The notes beneath the pieces are model-generated. The model made no database searches. It was not told where the DNA came from and saw only the letters and a program-made list of their open reading frames with translations. From the NCBI RefSeq assembly GCF_014206875.1, contig NZ_JACIJO010000002.1, forward strand, positions 868,001-932,000: DNA of 64,000 nt, given 5' to 3'. A program made the translations under genes and the position numbers. The first letter of the stretch is position 1. Each line of letters opens with the position of its first letter. Positions 1 through 7,604 of the stretch are shown here, piece after piece. Source of the DNA: Algoriphagus iocasae (GTDB lineage Bacteria > Bacteroidota > Bacteroidia > Cytophagales > Cyclobacteriaceae).

Positions 1-570
1 TCTGGAAATCCGGGTGGAGGATTGTTTTGCTTGGGAAAAATAAATGTTATAGCCACGTTGTCGGCCTGGTGTCAAGGCCTCAAAAGCAGCTTTGAAAGAC
101 GGATCATCTTCCAGTTTTTGCTGAAGTTCCTCAACCAATTCCAAATCCGTGCTTTTCTTAAACTCCACTTTAAGTCCGGCTTTTTCTACTTCAATGGCCT
201 CGAAAATAGATGCCCTGATATCTTCCTCAAGCTTCAGGATTTCTTTCGCATCAGTAATTTTTATTAATCTGGCAGCTTGCGAATTTTCACCAGGTTTGGT
301 CAGGAATTTTTTTGGGTCTTGAAGCAAAGATCCTTTGAAGAAACTGATGGAACAGTAATTTTTGAAGGCGCTTAAAATCAAAACGTTTGCGCCGTTCAGG
401 GCATAGCAAGGAACTCCCCATTTACATTCCTCTTGCAGTCCTGTTTGAAGGATGATCTTTCTCAATTGAGCAAGTTCATTAGCCCAGGAATGCACTTTAC
501 ATTCAGTTGTGCCACCCAAAGGACATCTTCCGCAACCTTCCAAAAAGTAATTTTCTACACTGGTATTCAT
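1..570 (-). CDS. YdeI/DUF1801-family protein, 3'-truncated by window edge
   Basis: Reading the minus strand from the ATG at 568-570 gives 190 uninterrupted codons to the window edge, so the C-terminus is missing. The N-terminus is Cys-rich (MNTSVENYFLEGCGRC), followed by a typical DUF1801 core: CKWGVPCY around residue 45, NYCSISFFKG, and near the visible end TPGRQRGYNIYFSQAKQS. That last block matches the basic GRQRGY..YFS.A.QS signature of the Bacteroidota YdeI/OmpD-associated family. The family is small, soluble and of unknown biochemical role. The ATG lies one base after the stop of the serine hydrolase gene at 572-1657, so it is probably the last gene of that transcription unit. Confidence 0.8.
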   Translation of the reverse strand, partial: MNTSVENYFLEGCGRCPLGGTTECKVHSWANELAQLRKIILQTGLQEECKWGVPCYALNGANVLILSAFKNYCSISFFKGSLLQDPKKFLTKPGENSQAARLIKITDAKEILKLEEDIRASIFEAIEVEKAGLKVEFKKSTDLELVEELQQKLEDDPSFKAAFEALTPGRQRGYNIYFSQAKQSSTRISR

Positions 571-571
571 T

Positions 572-1657
572 TTATAATTGCTTGTACTCATTCCAATTCC
601 GCATGATTTCAGGATCAGAAAATACCATATGAATCATTCTATGAACAATGCTAAGGCCATTTTGGCTGTTAGTGAAATAGACGAAACCAGTTTTTTCTGT
701 TGCAGAAAAAATAAAGAATGCTCTAAAAACACCATTGTCTCCCCAATGCCAGAGGTATTTTCCCTGCTCGGTGGTATTTATGCCTAAACCCAAACCCCAG
801 CCTAAACTTGAGTCTTTAGCGTCCATCAAAACTTGTTGTTTTTCCATCTGATCTATCAGGTCTTTTCCAATCAAAGTGGGATTCATCAGCTCGAGAAGGA
901 ACTTGGCATAATCTGAAGTTGTGGTATGCATGCTATACGCTGCATTTGCTTGATTAGGTTTTCCTTTGCGGCGAGGTTCAGCTTTGGTGTTATGACCCAC
1001 AGCATAATTTGCTGAATCAGGGAAAACCAAAAAGCTGTCATTCATTCCCAAAGGCATAAAAACCCGTTCAGAAGCAATAGCACCAAGGTCTTTCCCCTCA
1101 ATTTTCTCCATCACCTTTTGGAGGTAAACGAATCCCTCTCCTGAATATCCAAATTTCTCATTGGGATCAAAGCTGAATTTGAGCGTATTGCTTTGTCTAT
1201 CTTTTCTCCAATTCGGTAATCCAGTTTGGTGTGACAAAATCATCCTTGCTGTGATTACTTTGGCTCGCTCATCATCCCCCAAGTCAGGATATTCTAGGTA
1301 TTCGAATAAAGGCTTATCTAGTTCCAACTTTCCTTCTTCCACCAATTTCATCGCACAATATGCAGCTATGGGTTTGGTCAAGGAAGCTGCTTCAAAAACT
1401 GTATGCTCTGAAATTTCATCAGGTTTTCCCTGCTCTTTTACCCCCAGATTTTTCGAATATCCCAAAGTTCCATTTTGGATCACAGTTATACTTATGCCGG
1501 GAATAGAAGCACTATCCAATAGTTGGGGAAGCCTCTTATCCAATGTTTCCTGAACCGTTTGAGCTTCAAGATTCAAAGTCATAAAGCTCAGTATCAATAG
1601 GAAAAGTCTAAAAAGGGCAGTTTTGGATTGCTGGGATAATCTGAAAAAAGGGTTCAT
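572..1657 (-). CDS. Class C beta-lactamase-like serine hydrolase
   Basis: The 361-residue protein has an N-terminal hydrophobic segment (about 15-30, ending LNLEA) consistent with export. It carries the PF00144 catalytic set: S92-x-x-K95 (EAASLTKP), the Tyr motif YSG at 171-173, and HWGDN at 304-308 in the place of the KTG triad. Members include esterases, D-aminopeptidases, PBP4*-like proteins and AmpC beta-lactamases. Substrate cannot be read from the sequence, and HWGDN is more typical of the esterase/peptidase branch than of true AmpC. The start overlaps the stop of the upstream class A-like gene by 4 bases (ATGA), so the two are translationally coupled. Confidence 0.88.
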   Translation of the reverse strand: MNPFFRLSQQSKTALFRLFLLILSFMTLNLEAQTVQETLDKRLPQLLDSASIPGISITVIQNGTLGYSKNLGVKEQGKPDEISEHTVFEAASLTKPIAAYCAMKLVEEGKLELDKPLFEYLEYPDLGDDERAKVITARMILSHQTGLPNWRKDRQSNTLKFSFDPNEKFGYSGEGFVYLQKVMEKIEGKDLGAIASERVFMPLGMNDSFLVFPDSANYAVGHNTKAEPRRKGKPNQANAAYSMHTTTSDYAKFLLELMNPTLIGKDLIDQMEKQQVLMDAKDSSLGWGLGLGINTTEQGKYLWHWGDNGVFRAFFIFSATEKTGFVYFTNSQNGLSIVHRMIHMVFSDPEIMRNWNEYKQL

Positions 1658-2562
1658 TTTTCCTGGTCTATAAAATGGTCATAAACAGTTTTTGAAATAC
1701 CTGCTAGTTGTGCGGTTCCTTTGTCAAAATCCTTTAGGTTTTTGGAAAGTAAAACCAAAACATAGGCATTCCCATCGGGTAAATAAACGATCCCTGCATC
1801 ATGATGAACTCCAGTAATGGAGCCAGTTTTATGCGCTACGGAAACGTCATTTGGCAATTGGGCAGGAATAATTTCATTAAACTGCTGGTCTTTCAAAATA
1901 GAAATCATCTGATCACAATCTTCTTTTGTTCCTGCTTTTTCTTCTGCAATTGCCTTCATGATCATCATCAGATCCATCGCTGTAGTAGAGTTGCTCAAAC
2001 CTAAGTCATAAGCTTTTTGATCTTCAACACCTCTGAGTACTTGAATATCATTTGCTCCCAGATCTCTCATGCTGGCAGTTACATTTTTTGCACCGACCAG
2101 TTCGATCAGCACGTTTGTGGCGAGGTTGCTACTGACAGTAATCATGCTGTACATTAGGTCTTTGAGAGCGACGGTAGTTCCTATTTTACTATAAATAACG
2201 TCGTCGCTATCATCTCCGACATCCATGCTGTAGAGACTGCTGTCAACGATACTTTTGAATTCATTTTTCAATAAAATCGAGTCATTGAGATTGATTTTTC
2301 CTTCTTGCTGCTGCTTAAAAAGTTCGATCATCACTGGGACTTTCATAGTACTTGCAGCGTGAAATTCTTCTTCTGAATTGATCAGCAAAGTGTCAGAGGG
2401 ATTGGATAAGTTGATGTAAGCGACTGCCACATCACCTTGGATCGAGTCAATTTGGCTCAACACATTTGTTCGGAAATCTTCCTCAACTTTGGTTTTCTCC
2501 TGACAGGAAATCAAAAGTACAAAAGCAATAAAAAACGTGATTTTAGAGAAGTGCGAAGTCAA
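1654..2562 (-). CDS. Class A beta-lactamase-family lipoprotein
   Basis: The protein is 302 residues. It opens with a lipoprotein signal whose lipobox is LISC (Cys20), so it is probably lipid-anchored. Class A landmarks are S71-T-M-K74 (active-site Ser and Lys), SSNLATN at 144-150 in the place of the SDN loop (Asp replaced by Ser), RGVEDQ with Glu180 as a candidate Glu166 equivalent, and HKTGS at 244-248. The length fits PF13354 serine hydrolases. It may hydrolyse beta-lactams or act on peptidoglycan peptides; the altered SDN loop argues for caution. It is the first gene of a coupled pair with the class C-like gene downstream. Confidence 0.85.
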   Translation of the reverse strand: MTSHFSKITFFIAFVLLISCQEKTKVEEDFRTNVLSQIDSIQGDVAVAYINLSNPSDTLLINSEEEFHAASTMKVPVMIELFKQQQEGKINLNDSILLKNEFKSIVDSSLYSMDVGDDSDDVIYSKIGTTVALKDLMYSMITVSSNLATNVLIELVGAKNVTASMRDLGANDIQVLRGVEDQKAYDLGLSNSTTAMDLMMIMKAIAEEKAGTKEDCDQMISILKDQQFNEIIPAQLPNDVSVAHKTGSITGVHHDAGIVYLPDGNAYVLVLLSKNLKDFDKGTAQLAGISKTVYDHFIDQEK

Positions 2563-2810
2563 AATGGTCTGGTTTTGAAGTTGTAAATGATAGCAATACT
2601 ATAGGTCATCTGTATTCTGCTGATTTCATTAGCTTAGATAAAAAGAAAGCGGAAACAGCCTTACGTTTTATATAAGTTCTAATTTATCAATTTACTCTTT
2701 TTCTCCGATAGGATAGAATACCTTTTAAGAATGCGTTAAGGAAACAGGATTCACTAGGTGATCACCCGATTTTTTACTGGTGAGGAATTACAAAAAAGGA
2801 GAAATCAATT

Positions 2811-3464
2811 CTAGGCAGAAATCGACTTTTCGGAGTTTGGCTTTTTAGCTTTTGCCAGTAAGTAGATATAAAATAAGTCTACAACAAAAATCATTAGGCC
2901 AAGGTAAAGGATGTAATTGTTTACTCCGCCGGCGGTTTTGGAACCGATCATTCCGATTAAAACTGTCGAAGAAAAGGTGCCAAAACATTTAGAAATGGCG
3001 ATAATCAAGGATTGACCCGTCGGACCTCCTCTTCGGTAAAACATCCGAACGAAGAGAAAGGACATCACAAAATTGATCGAAAAACCTGAATAGAGCGCTC
3101 CTTTGACGATTCCGAGCTCTTGAAAAGTAAAATGATGTATGAAAAAACAACTTAGTATAAAGAGCAGAGCCTGACCATAAAAAACCAAATCATTGGCTTT
3201 GACTTCCTTCCTACCGTACTTAAAATAAGTATAGAGGATTCCGATGTCTATCAGCACCCAAATAAAATTCACATAGGTTGAAACATGATAGCCAAATTCA
3301 TGATATCCCTGAATGGTATAATAGATTTCCCAGGTAAAATTCAACGCCAAAGTCAGGAATGGGATGGCGTAGGTTTTATCCTTTAATCCTATTCTCAAAG
3401 CCTCTACATAGGCGACTATCCAACCAACTCCGCAAAGAGCAATAAATAAAGAACTCGTAGTCAT
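2811..3464 (-). CDS. Seven-helix membrane protein resembling Pyr4/PaxB transmembrane terpene cyclases
   Basis: The 217-residue protein is almost entirely hydrophobic with about seven predicted helices. Three blocks recall fungal Pyr4/PaxB/AtmB-type cyclases. These are CGVGWIVAYVEALRIGLKDK followed by TYAIPF near the N-terminus, LNFTWEIYYT around residues 42-51 (the N-x-x-W-E motif holding the family's catalytic Glu), and a late acidic position in LMIFVVDLFYIY. GPTGQSLIIAISKCFGT also fits the middle of that family. In fungi these enzymes protonate and cyclise prenylated epoxides. No prenyltransferase or epoxidase gene lies nearby, so the substrate is unknown. The gene stands alone, flanked by intergenic spaces of about 250 and 360 bp. 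The assignment is recall-based homology and is not proven. Confidence 0.55.
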   Translation of the reverse strand: MTTSSLFIALCGVGWIVAYVEALRIGLKDKTYAIPFLTLALNFTWEIYYTIQGYHEFGYHVSTYVNFIWVLIDIGILYTYFKYGRKEVKANDLVFYGQALLFILSCFFIHHFTFQELGIVKGALYSGFSINFVMSFLFVRMFYRRGGPTGQSLIIAISKCFGTFSSTVLIGMIGSKTAGGVNNYILYLGLMIFVVDLFYIYLLAKAKKPNSEKSISA

Positions 3465-3826
3465 AAAATATGCAATGTGGGTAGCACTTCTACAACCAAT
3501 TGGTCTTTTAAAGAATTAAATTCTGTGCTCATTAAATTAAAAACTTGGGTTAATCGGATTTTGGCAAATCTAATCAATTGTATATTTTTTTCTTACCTCA
3601 GATAATATGAGGAAAGTTTTACTTTGCTAGGTTCCTCAAAGAATCCCCAAAAATAGGGGCATTTATTAAATTAACGCCCTTGAATTAGGGAGAAATTTGT
3701 GAATTTGTTAAGCCAAAGCTATTCCAATTGTAATGAGGTCTTCAATAACAAGTAGAATCTGAGGCTTCAGAGATCATAAATGCTCAAATAGCTGATAGCA
3801 TTTACGCATGAAACTTATTTTTTGGA
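3465..3826. other. Intergenic region, no gene seen
   Basis: AT-rich stretch of 362 bp between the DUF3703 gene and the terpene-cyclase-like gene, both on the minus strand. Short opposed repeats (aaatgct at 3778-3784, agcattt at 3797-3803) could form a weak hairpin but no T-tract follows. It presumably holds the promoter of the membrane protein gene. No coding pattern or RNA gene was recognised. Confidence 0.6.
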
Positions 3827-4204
3827 TCAAGGATTTGTAATCCCTGCTTTTTGAAAAATTTCCTGTAGTTCTGGATGGATGGGAAAAGGTTTTAGAGGTG
3901 GAACATTTGCCCCTCCGGGATTTCCAACCGGGATTTTTCCTACAAATGATTTGACCCCGCCAAAAATTAATCTCGGGATTTGACCAAAAACTTCTTTGGT
4001 ACTTTTGATATGAATGCCAAATTGAAGCATTTTCCAGTGCACGTAACTATGCTCAAAAGGGTATTTCTGCCCGATGATATGGGCTCGCTCCAGGTGATTC
4101 CAAGCGAGGGTTAAGTTTCCATTTTTAAATTCTTGACGATACTTTTCCAATTCCAATTCGAAATAGGAATTCAATTTTTGAGGTATTGAAGTATAGAATT
4201 TCAT
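3827..4204 (-). CDS. DUF3703 family protein
   Basis: The 125-residue soluble protein matches DUF3703 (PF12487). The signature AWNHLERAHIIGQKYP lies around residues 37-52, HWKMLQFGI follows, and the glycine-rich tail VGNPGGANVPPLKPFPI precedes the C-terminus. The family's biochemical function is unknown; members often sit beside redox, metal or stress genes. The ATG shares one base with the stop of the DJ-1-like gene (TAATG), so it is the last gene of a tightly coupled three-gene operon running 5813 to 3827. Confidence 0.85.
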   Translation of the reverse strand: MKFYTSIPQKLNSYFELELEKYRQEFKNGNLTLAWNHLERAHIIGQKYPFEHSYVHWKMLQFGIHIKSTKEVFGQIPRLIFGGVKSFVGKIPVGNPGGANVPPLKPFPIHPELQEIFQKAGITNP

Positions 4205-4887
4205 TATTTCTTAAGTTCCTCTATTACCACTTTCGCCATTTCAATCGAGCTAAAAGGATTTTGTCCAGTAATAATATTGCCATCCACAACCACATTTGAA
4301 GTCATCGGGATGAGGGCTTTAGTATAATCGGCGCCACGTTCTTTCAGCGCAGCTTCTAAATTAAATGGCACTTCTTTTTTTCTTTTGGCTATACTTTCCT
4401 CAAACCAATTGAAGCCAGTGATCATTTTGCCTTGTATCAAATAATTCCCATTTGATAATTTCACATTTAGGAGCCCTCCGACCCCATGGCAAATTGCTGC
4501 CACTTTTTTGCCATTTTCAAAGTGGTCTCGGATGATATTTTGTAAGGATTCATCATTTGGAAAGTCATACATGGTTCCATGTCCACCTGCTAGATAAACC
4601 ATGTCAAATTGTTGATCAGAAACTTCCTGAAGGGAAATACTTTTTCCCAATTCTTTTCTAAAGTCAGGGCTCTCCCAAAGGCTTTTGGATAATTTATCCA
4701 AAACGAACGATTTTAAACTTTCAGGATCTATTGGAATGTTTCCTCCTTTGATGCTAGCGATGGTCACTTCGAATCCCTCCTTTTTAGCTTCACTGTAAAT
4801 ATGTGTGAGCTCACTTAACCAAAGTCCAGTTTCTAATCCACTGTCATAGTTAGAATTGCTTGTTGAAATGATAAGGATTTTTTTCAT
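4204..4887 (-). CDS. DJ-1/PfpI (class I glutamine amidotransferase-like) protein
   Basis: The protein is 227 residues. The nucleophile elbow AAICHGVGG places a Cys at 133 followed by His134. YLAGGHGTMYDF (about 98-109) forms the oxyanion loop region, and Glu26 in GLWLSEL is the expected acidic partner in Hsp31/glyoxalase III-type members. The family includes glutathione-independent glyoxalases, deglycases and chaperones; the exact activity is not decidable. It overlaps the upstream epimerase gene by 4 bases and the downstream DUF3703 gene by 1 base, so the three are surely co-transcribed. A role in handling reactive carbonyl or other electrophile stress is an inference. Confidence 0.88.
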   Translation of the reverse strand: MKKILIISTSNSNYDSGLETGLWLSELTHIYSEAKKEGFEVTIASIKGGNIPIDPESLKSFVLDKLSKSLWESPDFRKELGKSISLQEVSDQQFDMVYLAGGHGTMYDFPNDESLQNIIRDHFENGKKVAAICHGVGGLLNVKLSNGNYLIQGKMITGFNWFEESIAKRKKEVPFNLEAALKERGADYTKALIPMTSNVVVDGNIITGQNPFSSIEMAKVVIEELKK

Positions 4888-5813
4888 CCGTTTTGGTCGT
4901 TTTTAATTTGGGTTATTCCTTTTTCGTAGGTTGTCAATTCAAAATCTGGAAACCTATTTTTAAATTTTTCAGAGCTGAAAATATTATCGTATTTGTATCT
5001 AGGTAATAATTCCTGAAGTTCTTTCAACTTCTTATTGAAAAGGATTCCCAATTTGAATTGCCACATTTTCACTATTGAATAGGACAATTCCTGCTGATAG
5101 ATTTTTGATGCTAATTCAATCATTTCTTTGTAGGTCAGACGGGCATCATCACATGGCAAATGCCAAGTTTGGTTGAATGCAACAGGAGTATTTCCGATTA
5201 ATGCCATGGCTCGACTTGCGTCAGGAGTCCAAATCAATGTTCTTCTGGTATTGTCTGTTAAAGGAACCTTCAGTTTCTTGTTTTGCTGAATGTTTTCAAA
5301 GACCATTGTATTGGTAATACTTTGGGTTTTTCGAGGACCATAAAATTCAGGAGCTCTGCAAATTACCGCCTCAATACTTCCCTTTTCCATTTCGGTTAAA
5401 AGCATTTTTGCAATTTTTGACCTAACAGTGGATTTCCTCCCAATCGCTTCAAAGGGACTTTCTTCGGTTTGAACAGCACTGGTTTTAGCATACATATAGG
5501 TATTATCAAAGAAGACTAATTTTGCCGAATGCTTTTTACAGGCTTCAATGACATTTTGCATCATGGTTGGGAATTGATCTTCCCATAACTTTGAATCCAT
5601 AGGAAGTCCAACAGTCAAATAGGCAATATCACTTCCTTCAACAGCATTTTCCGTGGCTAAGGGATCCATCAGATTTGCAGGAAATAACTGATCGCTATCA
5701 TGTATTTTTTTGGGATTCCTGCTGACTAATCGAATGTCTTTAGTAAAGTTTCGATATAGCTCCCGAGTCAATTCTTCTGCAATTTGGCCGTTTGCTCCGA
5801 GTATAGTTTGCAT
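4884..5813 (-). CDS. NAD(P)-dependent epimerase/dehydratase-like protein
   Basis: The 309-residue protein starts with a Rossmann-fold dinucleotide motif (MQTILGANGQIAEEL), continues with a GSDIAYLTVG strand-loop, and has FFDNTYMYAK, where Tyr107 and an upstream Asn resemble the NmrA/extended-SDR active region. RAPEFYGPRK is a typical extended-SDR substrate-domain motif. It is the first gene of the operon with the DJ-1-like and DUF3703 genes (ATGA overlap with the next). Substrate is unknown. Confidence 0.82.
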   Translation of the reverse strand: MQTILGANGQIAEELTRELYRNFTKDIRLVSRNPKKIHDSDQLFPANLMDPLATENAVEGSDIAYLTVGLPMDSKLWEDQFPTMMQNVIEACKKHSAKLVFFDNTYMYAKTSAVQTEESPFEAIGRKSTVRSKIAKMLLTEMEKGSIEAVICRAPEFYGPRKTQSITNTMVFENIQQNKKLKVPLTDNTRRTLIWTPDASRAMALIGNTPVAFNQTWHLPCDDARLTYKEMIELASKIYQQELSYSIVKMWQFKLGILFNKKLKELQELLPRYKYDNIFSSEKFKNRFPDFELTTYEKGITQIKNDQNG

Positions 5814-6071
5814 ATCCGATTATTCAGGTTTTTAATCTATTCATTACGAAAATAATAATGCTAATGATTTTGAGTTTATCATTTTTGCTTAATTCTAAAG
5901 CCTTATAAGAATGAATGGTTGGATTTTGAATCGATATTTATTTTTTTTCAAATCGTCTTCTCCAACTCTGGAATTAAAATCCAGGAATAAAATTACTTTG
6001 GTTGCGAATCCTAGAATTTTTTCTAAAGTCGATTTCAACTGTAATCCAGTTCGCAAAGAGTCATGATTAAA

Positions 6072-7361
6072 TTACTGTTTTTTAGCTTCTTTCTTTTTAT
6101 AGTTCCACTCGATAAGGAAGCAGGAAACAATGATGCCGATGGACACTAATATTCCTGTTAGATTTTCATTTAACTGCTGTTTGATAAGAACTACCAGAGC
6201 GATAGCACATAAAATGGAACCTATCATCGGAACAATTTGATTGGTGCCCATTTCCTTTGCCAGTTTGAATCCCACAAAATTGACAATCCCAAAAATGAAA
6301 ATAAATCCGATGCTTCCAGCGGTGGAGATACTCTCGATATTCAGACTATTTACCAAAATGAGAGTCGCGATTGCTGTAATCAATAAACCCACTGGCTGAT
6401 TCCAAAATTTCGCCAAAAAGTGATGAGGGAGTTCATCGTCCTCTGCAATTTCATAATTCACCCGGCTACCTCCATAAAGGGAAGCGTTTATGGCAGAAAA
6501 AGTAGAAATCAATGCTGCTATGGTTATGATCGTAAAACCAATTTGACCTAGCATAGGTCTAGCTGCTTCAGCTAGAACATAATCTTTGGCTTTTTGAATT
6601 TGATCAAATGGTAGGGACCCGACAGTAACTATTGCTATGATGATGTATAAAAAAATCACAAAAAGGACCGAGTAGAAATAAGCTCTGGAAATGTTCTTTT
6701 CTGGATGAATTATGTCAGGAGCTGCATTGGCTATGAGTTCAAATCCTTCGTAGGCCACAAAAATCACCATTCCTCCAGCGAATAAATTAATGGGGTTTTC
6801 CCAATTTGAAAGAGCTAATTGAGGAAGATTCTCATTCCCGATTAATCCATACGCACCAACTCCTACAAACCCAAGAAGGATGATTAATTTGATAATAACA
6901 GCAAAGGATTCAATCTTTCCGACGACAGCAATACTGTAGTAATTGATCCCTGTTGCGAATAAAATAATAGCAGTTGCATAAATATGGAAGTCAATGGATT
7001 TATCTCCTGTTATTTCCCATAAGTTAGGAGCATAGGATCCGAAAGCAGATGCATAAAGTGATAACATCACGATATAGCTTATCCACAATAAATTATTGAC
7101 TGCACCGCTAAAAACGGTTTTTCCAAATCCCTGATTTAGAAATTTCACGGTACCACCCCGATCAGGAAAAGCTTTGGAAAGATTTGCGTAGCTGTAAGAG
7201 GTAATCAGTGCCACACATCCTGCAAATAAAAATGCCAGAGGTGTTCCGCCTTTGGCCAAAGAGACAGCGAGTCCCAAAACTGCAAAAATACCTCCGCCTA
7301 CCATCCCGCCGATCCCAATTGAAATCGCATTGATTAGACTGATTTTATTCTCTTCTGCCAT
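6072..7361 (-). CDS. APC-superfamily amino acid permease
   Basis: The 429-residue integral membrane protein has about 12 hydrophobic segments. The N-terminal helix carries the APC glycine motif AISIGIGGMVGGGIFAVLG (about 12-30), and the mid-protein segment VAYEGFELIANAAPDI is the family's TM6 region, where F/Y-E-G contacts the substrate. ASLYGGSRVNYEIAEDDELP is the conserved TM8-loop block. It probably imports an amino acid or exchanges it for a related amine by proton symport or antiport. Monocistronic, with 258 bp free downstream and 243 bp upstream. Confidence 0.9.
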   Translation of the reverse strand: MAEENKISLINAISIGIGGMVGGGIFAVLGLAVSLAKGGTPLAFLFAGCVALITSYSYANLSKAFPDRGGTVKFLNQGFGKTVFSGAVNNLLWISYIVMLSLYASAFGSYAPNLWEITGDKSIDFHIYATAIILFATGINYYSIAVVGKIESFAVIIKLIILLGFVGVGAYGLIGNENLPQLALSNWENPINLFAGGMVIFVAYEGFELIANAAPDIIHPEKNISRAYFYSVLFVIFLYIIIAIVTVGSLPFDQIQKAKDYVLAEAARPMLGQIGFTIITIAALISTFSAINASLYGGSRVNYEIAEDDELPHHFLAKFWNQPVGLLITAIATLILVNSLNIESISTAGSIGFIFIFGIVNFVGFKLAKEMGTNQIVPMIGSILCAIALVVLIKQQLNENLTGILVSIGIIVSCFLIEWNYKKKEAKKQ

Positions 7362-7536
7362 TTTACTTCGGTTGGTTCAATTGCTTTTGTGATCTTTCCA
7401 AAGTAGAATTTTTAAAGTGCTTACACAATAGGATTATTGTCTGGAATAAATAATTAGGTACTTTTTTAAATATAAGGGTGAGAAAATAGTAGATAAATTA
7501 AGCACCCTCACTGTACTTTCATGGTCCTATGAACAC

Positions 7537-7563
7537 AAAAAGACTCCAAAGAAAGAGTCTTTT
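7537..7563 (-). terminator. Rho-independent terminator of the dab operon
   Basis: Inverted repeat aaaaagactc (7537-7546) / gagtctttt (7555-7563) with an 8-base loop. Read on the minus strand the stem ends in a short T-run, about 40 bp past the DabA stop. Confidence 0.75.
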
Positions 7564-7604
7564 GTGTTTTGAATTCAATTTTTCCTAGGTAGGAATGACT
7601 TTTC

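Noticed and set aside
572..2562. Annotation of the two serine hydrolases as antibiotic resistance genes
   Set aside because: Active-site motifs are compatible with peptidases and esterases, and the SDN and KTG equivalents differ from proven beta-lactamases; sequence alone does not support resistance.
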